Positions 24,800 to 32,574 of a stretch of 37,202 bases of DNA are shown one piece after another. Source of the stretch: Pseudomonas fluorescens (GTDB lineage: Bacteria > Pseudomonadota > Gammaproteobacteria > Pseudomonadales > Pseudomonadaceae); contig NZ_CABVIY010000011.1 in the NCBI RefSeq assembly GCF_902498195.1, forward strand, positions 1 to 37,202, written 5' to 3'. Position numbers and translations under genes: made by a program. The first letter of the stretch is position 1; each line of letters begins with the position of its first letter. The notes below the pieces were generated by a model, which was not told the DNA's origin, did not search any database, and worked only from the letters and a program-made list of their open reading frames with translations.

Positions 24800-25428
24800 C
24801 CCAACACCTCAGCAAAAAACGCATTCATTTCCTGAATTGCTGCGTTGTCGCGTTTGAGTTCATGAACGGTAGCGCCTTCACTGATGCAACGACGAAATGC
24901 AACTCGCTCACAAATTTTTGTTTTGAATACACTAAAGGATTGCTCCTCGAGGAATGTGAGCATTTCCCCTGTGTCTTTGGTCCGTGTATCGACCCTGGAG
25001 AGCAGCATCCTGACGTCGAGTTCCGGGTTGTAATCACGTGCGAGGTCTACGACTGTTAATAGATCGGTCATAGCAGCAGCATCAAATGAACTGGCACCGA
25101 CAGGTACGATCACAACTTCGGCAAGCAGCAACGCCGAACGCAAGCCCACAGAGTCTCGACCTCCTGCATCTACAACGACATGCTCATAGGCTGTTGCCAA
25201 CTGCCTGCCTTCGGAGTTGATCGCTTTGCCCTGGAGACAGACCGTTGTAGGGCTAGGGCTATATTCCGGGTTGTCACGCCGCCATGCAGCCCAGCTGGCG
25301 GCGCTTGCTTGAGGGTCACCGTCTATTAATAAGGTTTTCCCAAGTTTGGCTAGCATCGTGGCCAGGTGAACGGCTGTTGTTGTTTTCCCGACTCCACCTT
25401 TGGTATTTACACATGCAAATATGGTCAC
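24796..25428 (-). CDS. parA: ParA-family partition ATPase (type Ib)
   Basis: The protein has 210 residues and starts at GTG 25428 with AGGAAG upstream. It has the deviant Walker A KGGVGKTTTA (residues 9-18), Walker A' LLIDGDPQASA and the Walker B-like VVDAGGRDS. It lacks the N-terminal helix-turn-helix of large ParA proteins, as usual for type Ib partition with a small RHH partner, encoded directly after it. Together they segregate the plasmid at division. An 18-bp TAGCTA-type site lies 38 bp upstream of the start, consistent with autoregulation by the RHH protein. Confidence 0.93.
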   Translation of the reverse strand: MTIFACVNTKGGVGKTTTAVHLATMLAKLGKTLLIDGDPQASAASWAAWRRDNPEYSPSPTTVCLQGKAINSEGRQLATAYEHVVVDAGGRDSVGLRSALLLAEVVIVPVGASSFDAAAMTDLLTVVDLARDYNPELDVRMLLSRVDTRTKDTGEMLTFLEEQSFSVFKTKICERVAFRRCISEGATVHELKRDNAAIQEMNAFFAEVLG

Positions 25429-25465
25429 AGTGGTTCTCTTCCTATAAGAAGTTACGTGAACACCA

Positions 25466-25483
25466 TAGCTATCTAGCTAGCTA
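25466..25483. repeat. 18-bp TAGCTA-type site in the parA promoter region (candidate centromere)
   Basis: TAGCTATCTAGCTAGCTA is followed by further half-sites (AAGCTGGCTAGATATAGATAT to 25507 in outline). This is the densest cluster of the motif and lies directly upstream of parA, the usual place for a parH/parS-type centromere and operator. Confidence 0.65.
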
Positions 25484-25508
25484 TTAAGCTGGCTAGATAT
25501 AGATATTT

Positions 25509-25863
25509 GAGCGTTCTTTGTCAAATTGAGCACTGGATCTAAAGTCATTAATCCTATGTGTGAATTTATCGCGCCTGTAGGTATCTACTTGGATCCATAT
25601 GGATTAAATCAACCATAAGGCCCCCAGCGGCCATTCTGAGGCGTTTTACTTGGCTTGGTAATGAGGCACCAAGCCTATGAGGCTTATCTGCCCCTGGTGG
25701 GCATTAGGGGCTTTCCTTGTTCTTGATTTTTTCTTTTGATTTTCAATCGGAACAAAAAATAAGCCCCTTTTTAAAACCTTTTTTTCTTGTTTTTTAAAGC
25801 TTGTTTTTAAAGCTTGTTTTTAGCATCGCTGGAGGCCTTTGTTTTCGCGGCCTGCAGCGGTTC
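25509..25863. other. Non-coding region between partition genes and iterons, with AT-rich unwinding candidate
   Basis: No gene is seen. It holds the inverted repeat GGCTTGGT/ACCAAGCC (25652-25659/25668-25675), a second inverted pair AGGGGCTT/AAGCCCCT (25706-25713/25761-25768), and a T-rich stretch at about 25722-25827 with the repeated block TTTTTAAAGCTTG. The AT-rich stretch beside the iterons is the likely DNA-unwinding element of the origin. The hairpins could be replication signals or a terminator. Confidence 0.6.
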
Positions 25864-26247
25864 ATCGACTACAGATTCCGGCTATGCGACTACAAATTCC
25901 GGCTGTATCGACTACAGATTCCAGCTAATGCGACTACAGATTCCAGCTATAACGACTACAAATTCCGGCTGTTATCCACAGGCATTCTGCTGGAAAAGAG
26001 TTCTTTCTCTCTCCTGGAAGCCCATTTGGAAGAGACATAAATCCGAACACATTCTTATCCCAATGTTATCGACTACAAATTCCGGCTAGCACGTCCAGCT
26101 AACGACTACAAATTCCGGCTATAACCCGTAGTGGTCGTCTGTGTCGTCTCCGTGCAGGTCTGCATTGGCCACGAATGATGCTGATTTTGTAACGACTACA
26201 AATTCCGGCAATAGCCCATAGCCATTCAACGACTACAAATTCCGGCT
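25864..26247 (+). repeat. oriV: Iteron array of the replication origin (oriV)
   Basis: Nine direct 20-bp repeats, core CGACTACA(A/G)ATTCC(G/A)GCT, start at 25864, 25885, 25907, 25929, 25951, 26068, 26101, 26191 and 26228. The first five are spaced 21-22 bp, two helical turns, forming a classic Rep_3 iteron block. Copies 1, 3 and 4 carry a G in ACAGATT. Copies 3 and 4 read CCAGCT, and copy 8 ends in A. A perfect DnaA box follows copy 5. The initiator gene lies 70 bp downstream. Confidence 0.95.
25972..25980 (+). promoter_or_regulatory. DnaA box
   Basis: TTATCCACA is a perfect consensus DnaA box directly after the fifth iteron. It implies that the host DnaA helps open the origin. Confidence 0.85.
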
Positions 26248-26317
26248 ATGGAAAACCGTCACGCATCGTGCCTTCAAGCTTGATACTATCGACTAATAAC
26301 TGCATCAGGATGAGTCG

Positions 26318-27052
26318 ATGAGCTCCAAAGAACCATCGTCATTGCTTGTCACAAAAGCCAATGATTTGATCAGCGCCTCCTATCGGCTGACTCTTCAAGA
26401 GCAACGCCTATTGCTGGCTGCGATTGCCCAGGTTGATCCACGTAAACCAATGCCTTCCAAGATCACGGTCACTGCGGCCAGCTTTTCCGAGATCTATGGC
26501 ATCCCTATACGTTTTGCTTACACCAATCTCAAAGAGGCCGCAGACTCCCTCTACGAGCGTGATATTCAGACCTTTGACGGCAAGAATCGAACCCGTATCC
26601 GTTGGGTGTACAAGGCCACCTACGCAGAGGGCGAGGGTCGAGTGACCCTTAATTTTACTGTCGATGTGATTCCTTACCTATCGATGCTCAACAGCAAGCT
26701 CACTTCGTATGACCTGCGTCGCGTGGCCAATCTGAATTCCATGCACAGTTTTCGACTGTTCGAATTGATGATGCAATTCAAGAGCACGGGCATATTGATC
26801 ATTGAGGTAGAGAAGCTGCGGACACTGTTGGATTTGGGTGACAGCTACAAGCGTTTCAACAATCTTCGGCAGAGGGTGATAGCACCGTCGATCGCCGAGA
26901 TCATGGCCAAATCTGGAATCGTCATCACTTACCAAACCATCACAGAAGGTAAAGCTGTCAAAAGCCTGATATTTCGCTTCCAGGAGGCCGCTCAGTTACG
27001 GCTTTCGCTTGGGGAGGGTATGGAAGCGATTCAATCTGAAAGTCTTTGCTAG
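26318..27052 (+). CDS. repA: Plasmid replication initiator RepA (Rep_3 family)
   Basis: The protein has 244 residues with two winged-helix domains typical of Rep_3 (RepE/Pi/RepA-like) initiators. Landmarks are LVTKANDLISASYRLTLQEQRLLL at the start, FAYTNLKEAADSLYERDI in the first domain, and LTSYDLRRVANLNSMHSFRLFELM and LRTLLDLGDSYKRFNNLRQRVIAPS leading into the second. ATG 26318 has AGGATG upstream. As monomers these proteins bind the iterons and open the origin; as dimers they usually repress their own gene and link origins. A partial iteron (ATCGACTA near 26288) sits just before the gene and could serve as operator. Confidence 0.95.
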   Translation: MSSKEPSSLLVTKANDLISASYRLTLQEQRLLLAAIAQVDPRKPMPSKITVTAASFSEIYGIPIRFAYTNLKEAADSLYERDIQTFDGKNRTRIRWVYKATYAEGEGRVTLNFTVDVIPYLSMLNSKLTSYDLRRVANLNSMHSFRLFELMMQFKSTGILIIEVEKLRTLLDLGDSYKRFNNLRQRVIAPSIAEIMAKSGIVITYQTITEGKAVKSLIFRFQEAAQLRLSLGEGMEAIQSESLC

Positions 27053-27087
27053 AAACAAAGCATCAGAAAAAACAATGGCTTATTGTA

Positions 27088-27115
27088 ATAGATAGCTATC
27101 AAGCTAGCTATCTAT
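27088..27115. repeat. Palindromic TAGCTA-type site after repA
   Basis: ATAGATAGCTA (27088-27098) and TAGCTATCTAT (27105-27115) form a perfect 11-bp inverted repeat with a 6-bp spacer. The stretch 27093-27110 matches the parA-promoter site at 17 of 18 positions. Confidence 0.7.
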
Positions 27116-27138
27116 GATTGTAACTGCTCACCTTTCTT

Positions 27139-27158
27139 AGCCGGAATTTGTAGTCGAT
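27139..27158 (-). repeat. Inverted iteron downstream of repA
   Basis: Read leftward it is ATCGACTACAAATTCCGGCT, identical to the origin iteron at 26068-26087, but opposite in orientation to the main array. Confidence 0.85.
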
Positions 27159-27513
27159 AGCATTCAATTATCCCAGAACAAGACTTATGCCTGTGTCTTC
27201 AGTCTTGTGTTCAGTTGTAAATCGCGCACCAGCAAATCCTGATGCACCAACCATAAATTCGTCGGCCTCTTGCTAAAGCAAACCTGTTTGGGTCTGTTTT
27301 TGATCCGCGCCAGTTATTCACGAAGAAATACGCTGCTCAGCCCAGGGGTAGCGCCGGGCTCGAGGTGAAGGTCGATCGGGATGGTGGCAAATGGAGTCGC
27401 CTGGGCGGTCTCCAGCTCGAGGTGCTGAAGTTCGCGCCTGGTATCCAGACATATGGCCGCGCCGCCGCGGATCCAGACATGGGTCGAGGGACTTAACCAT
27501 GAATGCTATATAG

Positions 27514-27557
27514 ATAGATAGATATCTATCTATGATAAGCCAGAATTTGTAGTCGAT
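27514..27557. repeat. 20-bp perfect palindrome plus inverted iteron variant
   Basis: ATAGATAGATATCTATCTAT (27514-27533) is a perfect palindrome. Four bases further on, 27538-27557 read leftward is an iteron with one change (ATTCTGGCT). It is the third place where a TAGATA/TAGCTA palindrome is paired with a stray iteron. Confidence 0.75.
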
Positions 27558-28085
27558 ACTAAAGATGTACAACATTTTTGCGAGTACTGAGGATGACCCA
27601 AACGGATGACGTCGATAGCTAACCAGCTTCACTAAGGTGCTTGAGGGGTATGTGGCAATAAGGCTCGAAAAAACTTTGAACAACAACATATTGCGGTTGA
27701 TTATCAGATCACCCGTTTGTGCCATCAATAGCCGGTAAATGCCGTGGCTTACGTTGATCGATTTTTTAGTGATGCAGCACGTATCGACTATTATTGGAGC
27801 AGGACTTTATCATTCTGGAACCCAGCTGCCCCCTGCGATCGCTCCAGTCGTAGAGGGTTGCGACCCAAAATATAGGTGCCGCCAAGCAGACGTGCGATGA
27901 GCTCGGGTTCTTTTTATTCGCACCGATGGATTATCTCAAGATGATGGATCATCCACACAGTCGTCCAATATGGACTTCGGCGTCTATCACTGCGTCTGAA
28001 TAATACGTTGAGAAACTATAAGTACATCGGCGCAGTAGATATGTTGGATATTTGCTTTTTATTCAGATGGTTCGGATAAAGAAAC

Positions 28086-29219
28086 TCACGGTTTATCTTG
28101 AGTATCATGTAAATCAATAACTTCATTATAAACCTGCACCATGCTCTCGCACATGCGGTCAGCGGTGAACAACTCTTGAAACCGGGCACGAGCATTATTG
28201 CCAAAACGCTGCGTCTCTTCAGGATTGTTCCACAGTCGATGCATGGCCTCGCGCAAGGCCACGGGGGAGTCGGGTGGGACAGCCAAGCCTGTTTCTTCAT
28301 GGATGTTAACGTAGGTAGTCCCCGTGCCGATTTCGCAAGAAATCATCGGCTTTCCATGCATCGAAGCTTCTAATAGAGAAATGCCGAACGCTTCGGACCG
28401 AAGATGGGAAGGGAACACCAGGGCGTAACACATCTGCAGCAGGCAGACCTTTTCCTCATCATCCAATCGTCCCAAAAACAGCACATTGCGCAGTTGCAGC
28501 TTTTGCGCCTGAGCCTTGAGTTCCAGTTCATTGGGGCCGCTACCCAGAATAACTACTGGATAATCCACACCTTCAAGTGCATTCAGCAGGCTATCCAGGC
28601 CCTTGTAATAGCGAAGCACGCCGACGAACAGGAAGAACTTCTCAGGCAGGCTTTTGCGCAAGCGGCTGAGTGTCTGCGTCGATGCTTCTGGGTACGCTGA
28701 TTGATTCAAGCCGTAAGGGATGACCACGGTCTTGTCGGCGAATGGCTTGAGCGCTTCGCTGGAGTCCAGGTAGTTGGGCGAGGCCACCACGATTCGGTCC
28801 ATGCTCCTGAGGAAGCGCTTCATCAAGGGGCTATAAAGCTTGAGCAAGGTGCGCTGCTTGACGATATCTGAATGGTAACTGAGCACGGTGGGGCGGCCAT
28901 GGCCGGTGGCAAAATGCACCAGGTCCATGAGTGGCCAGGGGAAATGGAAGTGCACCAGATCGGCTTCGGCGGCCATTTCCTTGAACTGGCTGAACACGCG
29001 CATCGAGAGGCCAGTGGACGCCAAGTTCAGGGTTTCTTTGACACGTACGACCTGGTGATCAGCCACCTGTAAACGCGCAGGGGTAGGATTTTGGCTGATA
29101 GTCAGTACTTGGCTTTCAACGCCTAAGCGGCGAGTGCCTTGGCAGAGTTGAAATATGACTTGCTCGATGCCACCGGTCGTATCGGGGTAATACGTTTTGA
29201 AAAAATGCAGAACTCGCAT
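28086..29219 (-). CDS. GT4 glycosyltransferase, WbpZ-like
   Basis: This is a 377-residue cytoplasmic enzyme. Its N-terminus MRVLHFFKTYYPDTTGGIEQ closely resembles my recollection of P. aeruginosa WbpZ, the transferase that starts the A-band D-rhamnan. Further GT4 signs are FFLFVGVLRYYKGLDSLL at the donor domain and EAFGISLLEAS as the E-x7-E block. By analogy it would add the first D-rhamnose (from GDP-D-rhamnose) to the lipid-linked primer made by a chromosomal WecA/WbpL-type enzyme. It is divergent from the type I secretion operon and outside the main glycan block. The WbpZ match is from memory, not a search. Confidence 0.87.
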   Translation of the reverse strand: MRVLHFFKTYYPDTTGGIEQVIFQLCQGTRRLGVESQVLTISQNPTPARLQVADHQVVRVKETLNLASTGLSMRVFSQFKEMAAEADLVHFHFPWPLMDLVHFATGHGRPTVLSYHSDIVKQRTLLKLYSPLMKRFLRSMDRIVVASPNYLDSSEALKPFADKTVVIPYGLNQSAYPEASTQTLSRLRKSLPEKFFLFVGVLRYYKGLDSLLNALEGVDYPVVILGSGPNELELKAQAQKLQLRNVLFLGRLDDEEKVCLLQMCYALVFPSHLRSEAFGISLLEASMHGKPMISCEIGTGTTYVNIHEETGLAVPPDSPVALREAMHRLWNNPEETQRFGNNARARFQELFTADRMCESMVQVYNEVIDLHDTQDKP

Positions 29220-29454
29220 GAGGTTCCTTGGCTAAAACCCTTGACTGTGGCTGCTTCGAACAAAGCAAAAGCCATTGTTCATGCTTAAAACGCTCAACAC
29301 ACAGGGGGTCATGGAGCATGCGAGCCAAAGGTTGCAGAGATTAACTGCTCGCTTCGGACGCTTCAACGCAAAAAAGAACTGGCCCTATTGTTGTGTAAGC
29401 CAACAGGGCTTCTCGGTAAACGTTTTTTCATTTATTGCAGGCTAAGCGAGGTGC

Positions 29455-29460
29455 TACACT
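29455..29460 (+). promoter_or_regulatory. Extended -10 promoter of the type I secretion operon
   Basis: TGC precedes TACACT (29455-29460), giving an extended -10 box 36 bp before the first start codon. No clear -35 is seen at standard spacing. The rest of the 277-bp divergent spacer (29220-29496) shows an imperfect hairpin near 29381-29409 and nothing else definite. Confidence 0.4.
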
Positions 29461-29496
29461 CCCGCGCTTTTCCATACCCAGCGGCATTAGGAAATT

Positions 29497-31236
29497 ATGC
29501 GTAACCTCCATGAAAACAGCTTGCAAGCTGCGTTGAAAGCTTGTAAAGGCAGTTTCATATCAGTCGGTATTTTCAGTTTATTTGTTAACGCCCTGATGCT
29601 TGTTCCTACCTTCTATATGCTCCAGGTCTATGGCCGAGTGGTAACGAGCGGCAGCATTTCTACGTTAGTGATGCTGACCATCATCATGAGTGTGCTGGTT
29701 ATCACCATGGGGTCGCTGGAGTGGATTCGTTCGCGGATCATGGTTCGCGTCAGTACCAAGCTGGATGTACTGCTGAGCCGTGATGTTTATAAGGCCAGTT
29801 TCAAGCGCTCACTGGAAAGTGGCGGTATGGATGCTTCGGCCCAGTCGCTCAACGATTTGACGGGCTTGCGGCAGTTCCTGACGGGCAATGGCTTGTTCGC
29901 CTTTTTTGATGCGCCGTGGCTGCCGATCTACATTGCCGTGATGTTCATGTTCCATCCCTGGTATGGATGGGTCGCGATTGGTAGTGCCCTGGTGCTGCTG
30001 TTTCTCGCGTACATGAATGAAAAGCTGACAGGCAAGGCGTTAGGACAGGCGAATAAGGAAAACATCGCGGCCACCCTGTACACGACTAAAAACCTGCGCA
30101 ATGCCGAAGTCATCGAATCAATGGGGATGTTGAATACCCTCATGCATCGCTGGGGCATGCGTCAGAAAAACGTTTTGATCCTCCAGTCCCAAGCCAGCGA
30201 CAAGGGCGGAATAGTCAGCGCTATTTCCAAAACCTTCCGCATGCTCATTCAATCCTTGATCCTCGGTTTGGGTGCCTACCTGGCCGTAAACCATGAAATC
30301 AGCCCTGGTTTGGTGATCGCCGGTTCGGTCTTGTTGGGACGGGCCCTGGCACCTATTGACCTGATCATCGGCAGCTGGAAAGGCTTTATTGCCGCTCGCT
30401 CGCAATACGACCGCCTCAACGACACCCTCGATAAGTTGCATGCAGAGCCTGAGCGCATGGCATTGCCGGCACCTCAAGGCCATGTATTGGTTGAGAACCT
30501 GATCGTCTGCCCACCGGGTTCTAAAAATCCGATCCTGCGCGGCATCAGCTTTGGCGTACCGGCGGGCTCCGTCGTCGGCATCATTGGCCCGAGCGCGTCA
30601 GGCAAATCCACGCTGGCTCGAGCATTGATGGGGGTATGGGCACCGCAGAATGGGGTCGTCCGCCTGGACGGCGCCGATATCAGCAATTGGGATAAAAACC
30701 AGTTGGGGCCTTACATGGGTTACTTGCCTCAGGACATTGAGCTCTTTGAAGGCACCATTAGCGAAAACATTTCACGGTTCGCGGACGTAGACGCCGAGAA
30801 AGTGGTTCGCGCGGCCAAGACGGCCGGCGTACACGAAATGATTCTGTTGTTGCCCGATGGCTATGACACGGTCATCGGCAGTGAAGGCGTCAACCTGTCC
30901 GGCGGGCAGCGTCAGCGTATCGGCCTGGCCCGCGCGATCTACGGTTTGCCGCGCCTGATTTTGCTGGATGAGCCCAACTCCAACCTCGATGAGGTGGGGG
31001 AGCGCGCGCTGGCATCCGCTATCCAGGAGCTGAAGCAGACTGGAGCGACCATTTTCGTCATCACTCACCGCACCACCATCCTGTCACAACTCGATCGGCT
31101 GCTCGTCATGAGCGCCGGTGGCGTCAGCATGTACGGTCCGCGGGATCAGGTAATGGAAGAACTCAACAAACAACAACTTGCCGCTCAGCAAAAAGCTGCT
31201 CAAGTTGCCACGGGCACGGCTCCGGCCAGCGCCTGA
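29497..31236 (+). CDS. Type I secretion ABC transporter (PrtD/AprD family)
   Basis: The protein has 579 residues. The membrane domain (about 1-320) has several hydrophobic helices, with YMLQVYGRVVTSGS and FFDAPWLPIYIAVMFMFHPWYG as PrtD-type landmarks. The ATPase domain has Walker A GPSASGKST near 364, signature LSGGQRQRIG near 466 and Walker B LILLDEPNSNLDE. There is no N-terminal C39 peptidase or C39-like domain, as in protease and RTX-protein exporters of this group. With the next two genes it forms a channel from cytoplasm to outside. The two DUF4214 proteins of this replicon, both without Sec signals, are its likely substrates. Confidence 0.95.
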   Translation: MRNLHENSLQAALKACKGSFISVGIFSLFVNALMLVPTFYMLQVYGRVVTSGSISTLVMLTIIMSVLVITMGSLEWIRSRIMVRVSTKLDVLLSRDVYKASFKRSLESGGMDASAQSLNDLTGLRQFLTGNGLFAFFDAPWLPIYIAVMFMFHPWYGWVAIGSALVLLFLAYMNEKLTGKALGQANKENIAATLYTTKNLRNAEVIESMGMLNTLMHRWGMRQKNVLILQSQASDKGGIVSAISKTFRMLIQSLILGLGAYLAVNHEISPGLVIAGSVLLGRALAPIDLIIGSWKGFIAARSQYDRLNDTLDKLHAEPERMALPAPQGHVLVENLIVCPPGSKNPILRGISFGVPAGSVVGIIGPSASGKSTLARALMGVWAPQNGVVRLDGADISNWDKNQLGPYMGYLPQDIELFEGTISENISRFADVDAEKVVRAAKTAGVHEMILLLPDGYDTVIGSEGVNLSGGQRQRIGLARAIYGLPRLILLDEPNSNLDEVGERALASAIQELKQTGATIFVITHRTTILSQLDRLLVMSAGGVSMYGPRDQVMEELNKQQLAAQQKAAQVATGTAPASA

Positions 31237-31249
31237 CAGGAAGATGTCG

Positions 31250-32572
31250 ATGACCCGCTCTCTCAGTAACCAAACCGATAGCTTCGCTGATCTTCCGATT
31301 TCCGACCGCAAAACGCGTCGCCTCGGCTTTGGCATTGTGTTCGTGACGTTCGGCTTATTCGGCACCTGGGCCGCATTCGCGCCACTCGATGGCGCCGCCT
31401 ACGCGCCTGGCGTGGTCACCGTGCAGACCTACCGTAAAACGGTCCAGCACCTTGAGGGCGGTATCGTTAAAGACGTGCTGGCTCACGATGGGGACATCGT
31501 GAAGAAGGGCGATCCACTGATCATCCTTGACGATGCCCAGCTGCGCTCCGAATACGAAGTGACACGCAATCAGCTGATTGCCGCCAAGGCCATGGAAGCC
31601 CGCCTGATCGCCGAGCGTGACGATAAATCGGTCATCACGTTTGATCAGATGTACGAGCCTGACAGCCCGCGGGGCATCGAAGCGCGTGCGGGTGAAACCG
31701 AAGTGTTCAATGCGCGCCGTGGTGCGCGCCTGGGCCAGGTTTCAGTGCTTCAAGAGCGTATTGGACAGTTAAACCAGCAAATCAAGGGCACCGATTCCAT
31801 CATCGGTACCAAGCAAAACCTTGAGCACTCTTACACCGGTGAGATTGGGGATCTGAACGAGTTGCTTGCCCAGGGCTTCGTCGACAAGCAGCGCATGCTG
31901 GATCAGCAGCGCAAGCTCGATATGCTCAAGTCCGAAGTGGCCGATCATCGCTCGACCATTACCAAGACCCGCCTGCAGATCAATGAAACACAACTGCAGA
32001 TATTGCAGGTCAACAAGGACTTCAACTCTGACGTGGTTAAACAGTTGGCTGAAGTCCAGACCAAGGCTTATGACCTGCAAGAGCGCACGGCAGCACTGGA
32101 AGATCGCTTGAACCGCATTATCATCCGCGCTCCGGATGACGGCATGGTCATCGGTATGACCGTTCATACCATCGGTGGCGTTGTACGCCAGGCCACCCCT
32201 CTGCTGGACATCGTCCCGTCTGTTTCCGAGCTGATTGTCGAAGCACAGGTTGCGCCCCAGGACATCAACCGCATCGCCATTGGCAAATTGGCTGACATTC
32301 GCTTCAGTGCGTTCAACAGTGCCACCACCCCGGTGATCGAAGGCATTGTCACGAGCATTTCGGCGGACCGCTTAACCAACGAAAAAACCGGCATGCCTTA
32401 TTACCTGGCCAGGGTCAGCGTCACCAAGGCGGGTCTGCACAAACTGGCTGATCGTAAGCTTCTGGCGGGTATGCCGGCGGATGTCCTGATTAATACGGGT
32501 GAGCGCACCATGCTGCAATATCTGATGCAGCCAGCGCGTAACGCTATCTCCCAATCGATGATTGAGGAGTGA
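31250..32572 (+). CDS. Type I secretion periplasmic adaptor (HlyD/PrtE family)
   Basis: The protein has 440 residues. I start at ATG 31250 (MTRSLSNQTDSF), which has AGGAA at good spacing; the frame is open from 31178 inside the upstream gene and ATG 31244 is too close to the Shine-Dalgarno. One transmembrane helix follows a short cytoplasmic tail (LGFGIVFVTFGLFGTWAAFAP). Then come a lipoyl-like half-motif (HLEGGIVKDVLAHDGDIVKKGDPL), a long coiled-coil hairpin with LLAQGFVDKQRMLDQQRKL, and the closing half (IIRAPDDGMVIGMTVHTIGGVV). It bridges the ABC protein to the TolC-like channel. It is 13 bp after the ABC gene. Confidence 0.95.
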   Translation: MTRSLSNQTDSFADLPISDRKTRRLGFGIVFVTFGLFGTWAAFAPLDGAAYAPGVVTVQTYRKTVQHLEGGIVKDVLAHDGDIVKKGDPLIILDDAQLRSEYEVTRNQLIAAKAMEARLIAERDDKSVITFDQMYEPDSPRGIEARAGETEVFNARRGARLGQVSVLQERIGQLNQQIKGTDSIIGTKQNLEHSYTGEIGDLNELLAQGFVDKQRMLDQQRKLDMLKSEVADHRSTITKTRLQINETQLQILQVNKDFNSDVVKQLAEVQTKAYDLQERTAALEDRLNRIIIRAPDDGMVIGMTVHTIGGVVRQATPLLDIVPSVSELIVEAQVAPQDINRIAIGKLADIRFSAFNSATTPVIEGIVTSISADRLTNEKTGMPYYLARVSVTKAGLHKLADRKLLAGMPADVLINTGERTMLQYLMQPARNAISQSMIEE

Positions 32573-32574
32573 TT

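Larger units (their letters stand above)
27053..28085. other. Non-coding / decayed region downstream of repA
   Basis: About 1 kb has no credible intact gene. It holds two palindromic sites each followed by an inverted iteron (27088-27158 and 27514-27557). A GC-rich island at about 27303-27500 reads as protein-like on the minus strand (for example LDTRRELQHLELETAQATPF) but lacks a start. A second minus-strand fragment at about 27800-27920 (ELIARLLGGTYILGRNPLRLE) is broken by stops. Both look like remnants of lost genes, and I cannot name them. The 136-codon frame at 27318-27728 is an artefact running through the iteron and palindrome. Confidence 0.6.

Noticed and set aside
25864..26247. Regularly spaced direct repeats resembling a CRISPR array
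   Set aside because: The first repeats abut with only 1-2 bp between them, later gaps are irregular, there are no cas genes, and a DnaA box and Rep_3 gene adjoin. These are iterons.
27641..27662. Resemblance of GGTATGTGGCAATA to the E. coli Ter core
   Set aside because: The match is partial, lacks the critical GTTGTAAC core, and does not resemble the inverted sites at the tus-like gene; probably chance.
27318..27728. 136-codon minus-strand frame
   Set aside because: It translates straight through a 20-bp palindrome and an iteron, and the product has no protein-like domain.
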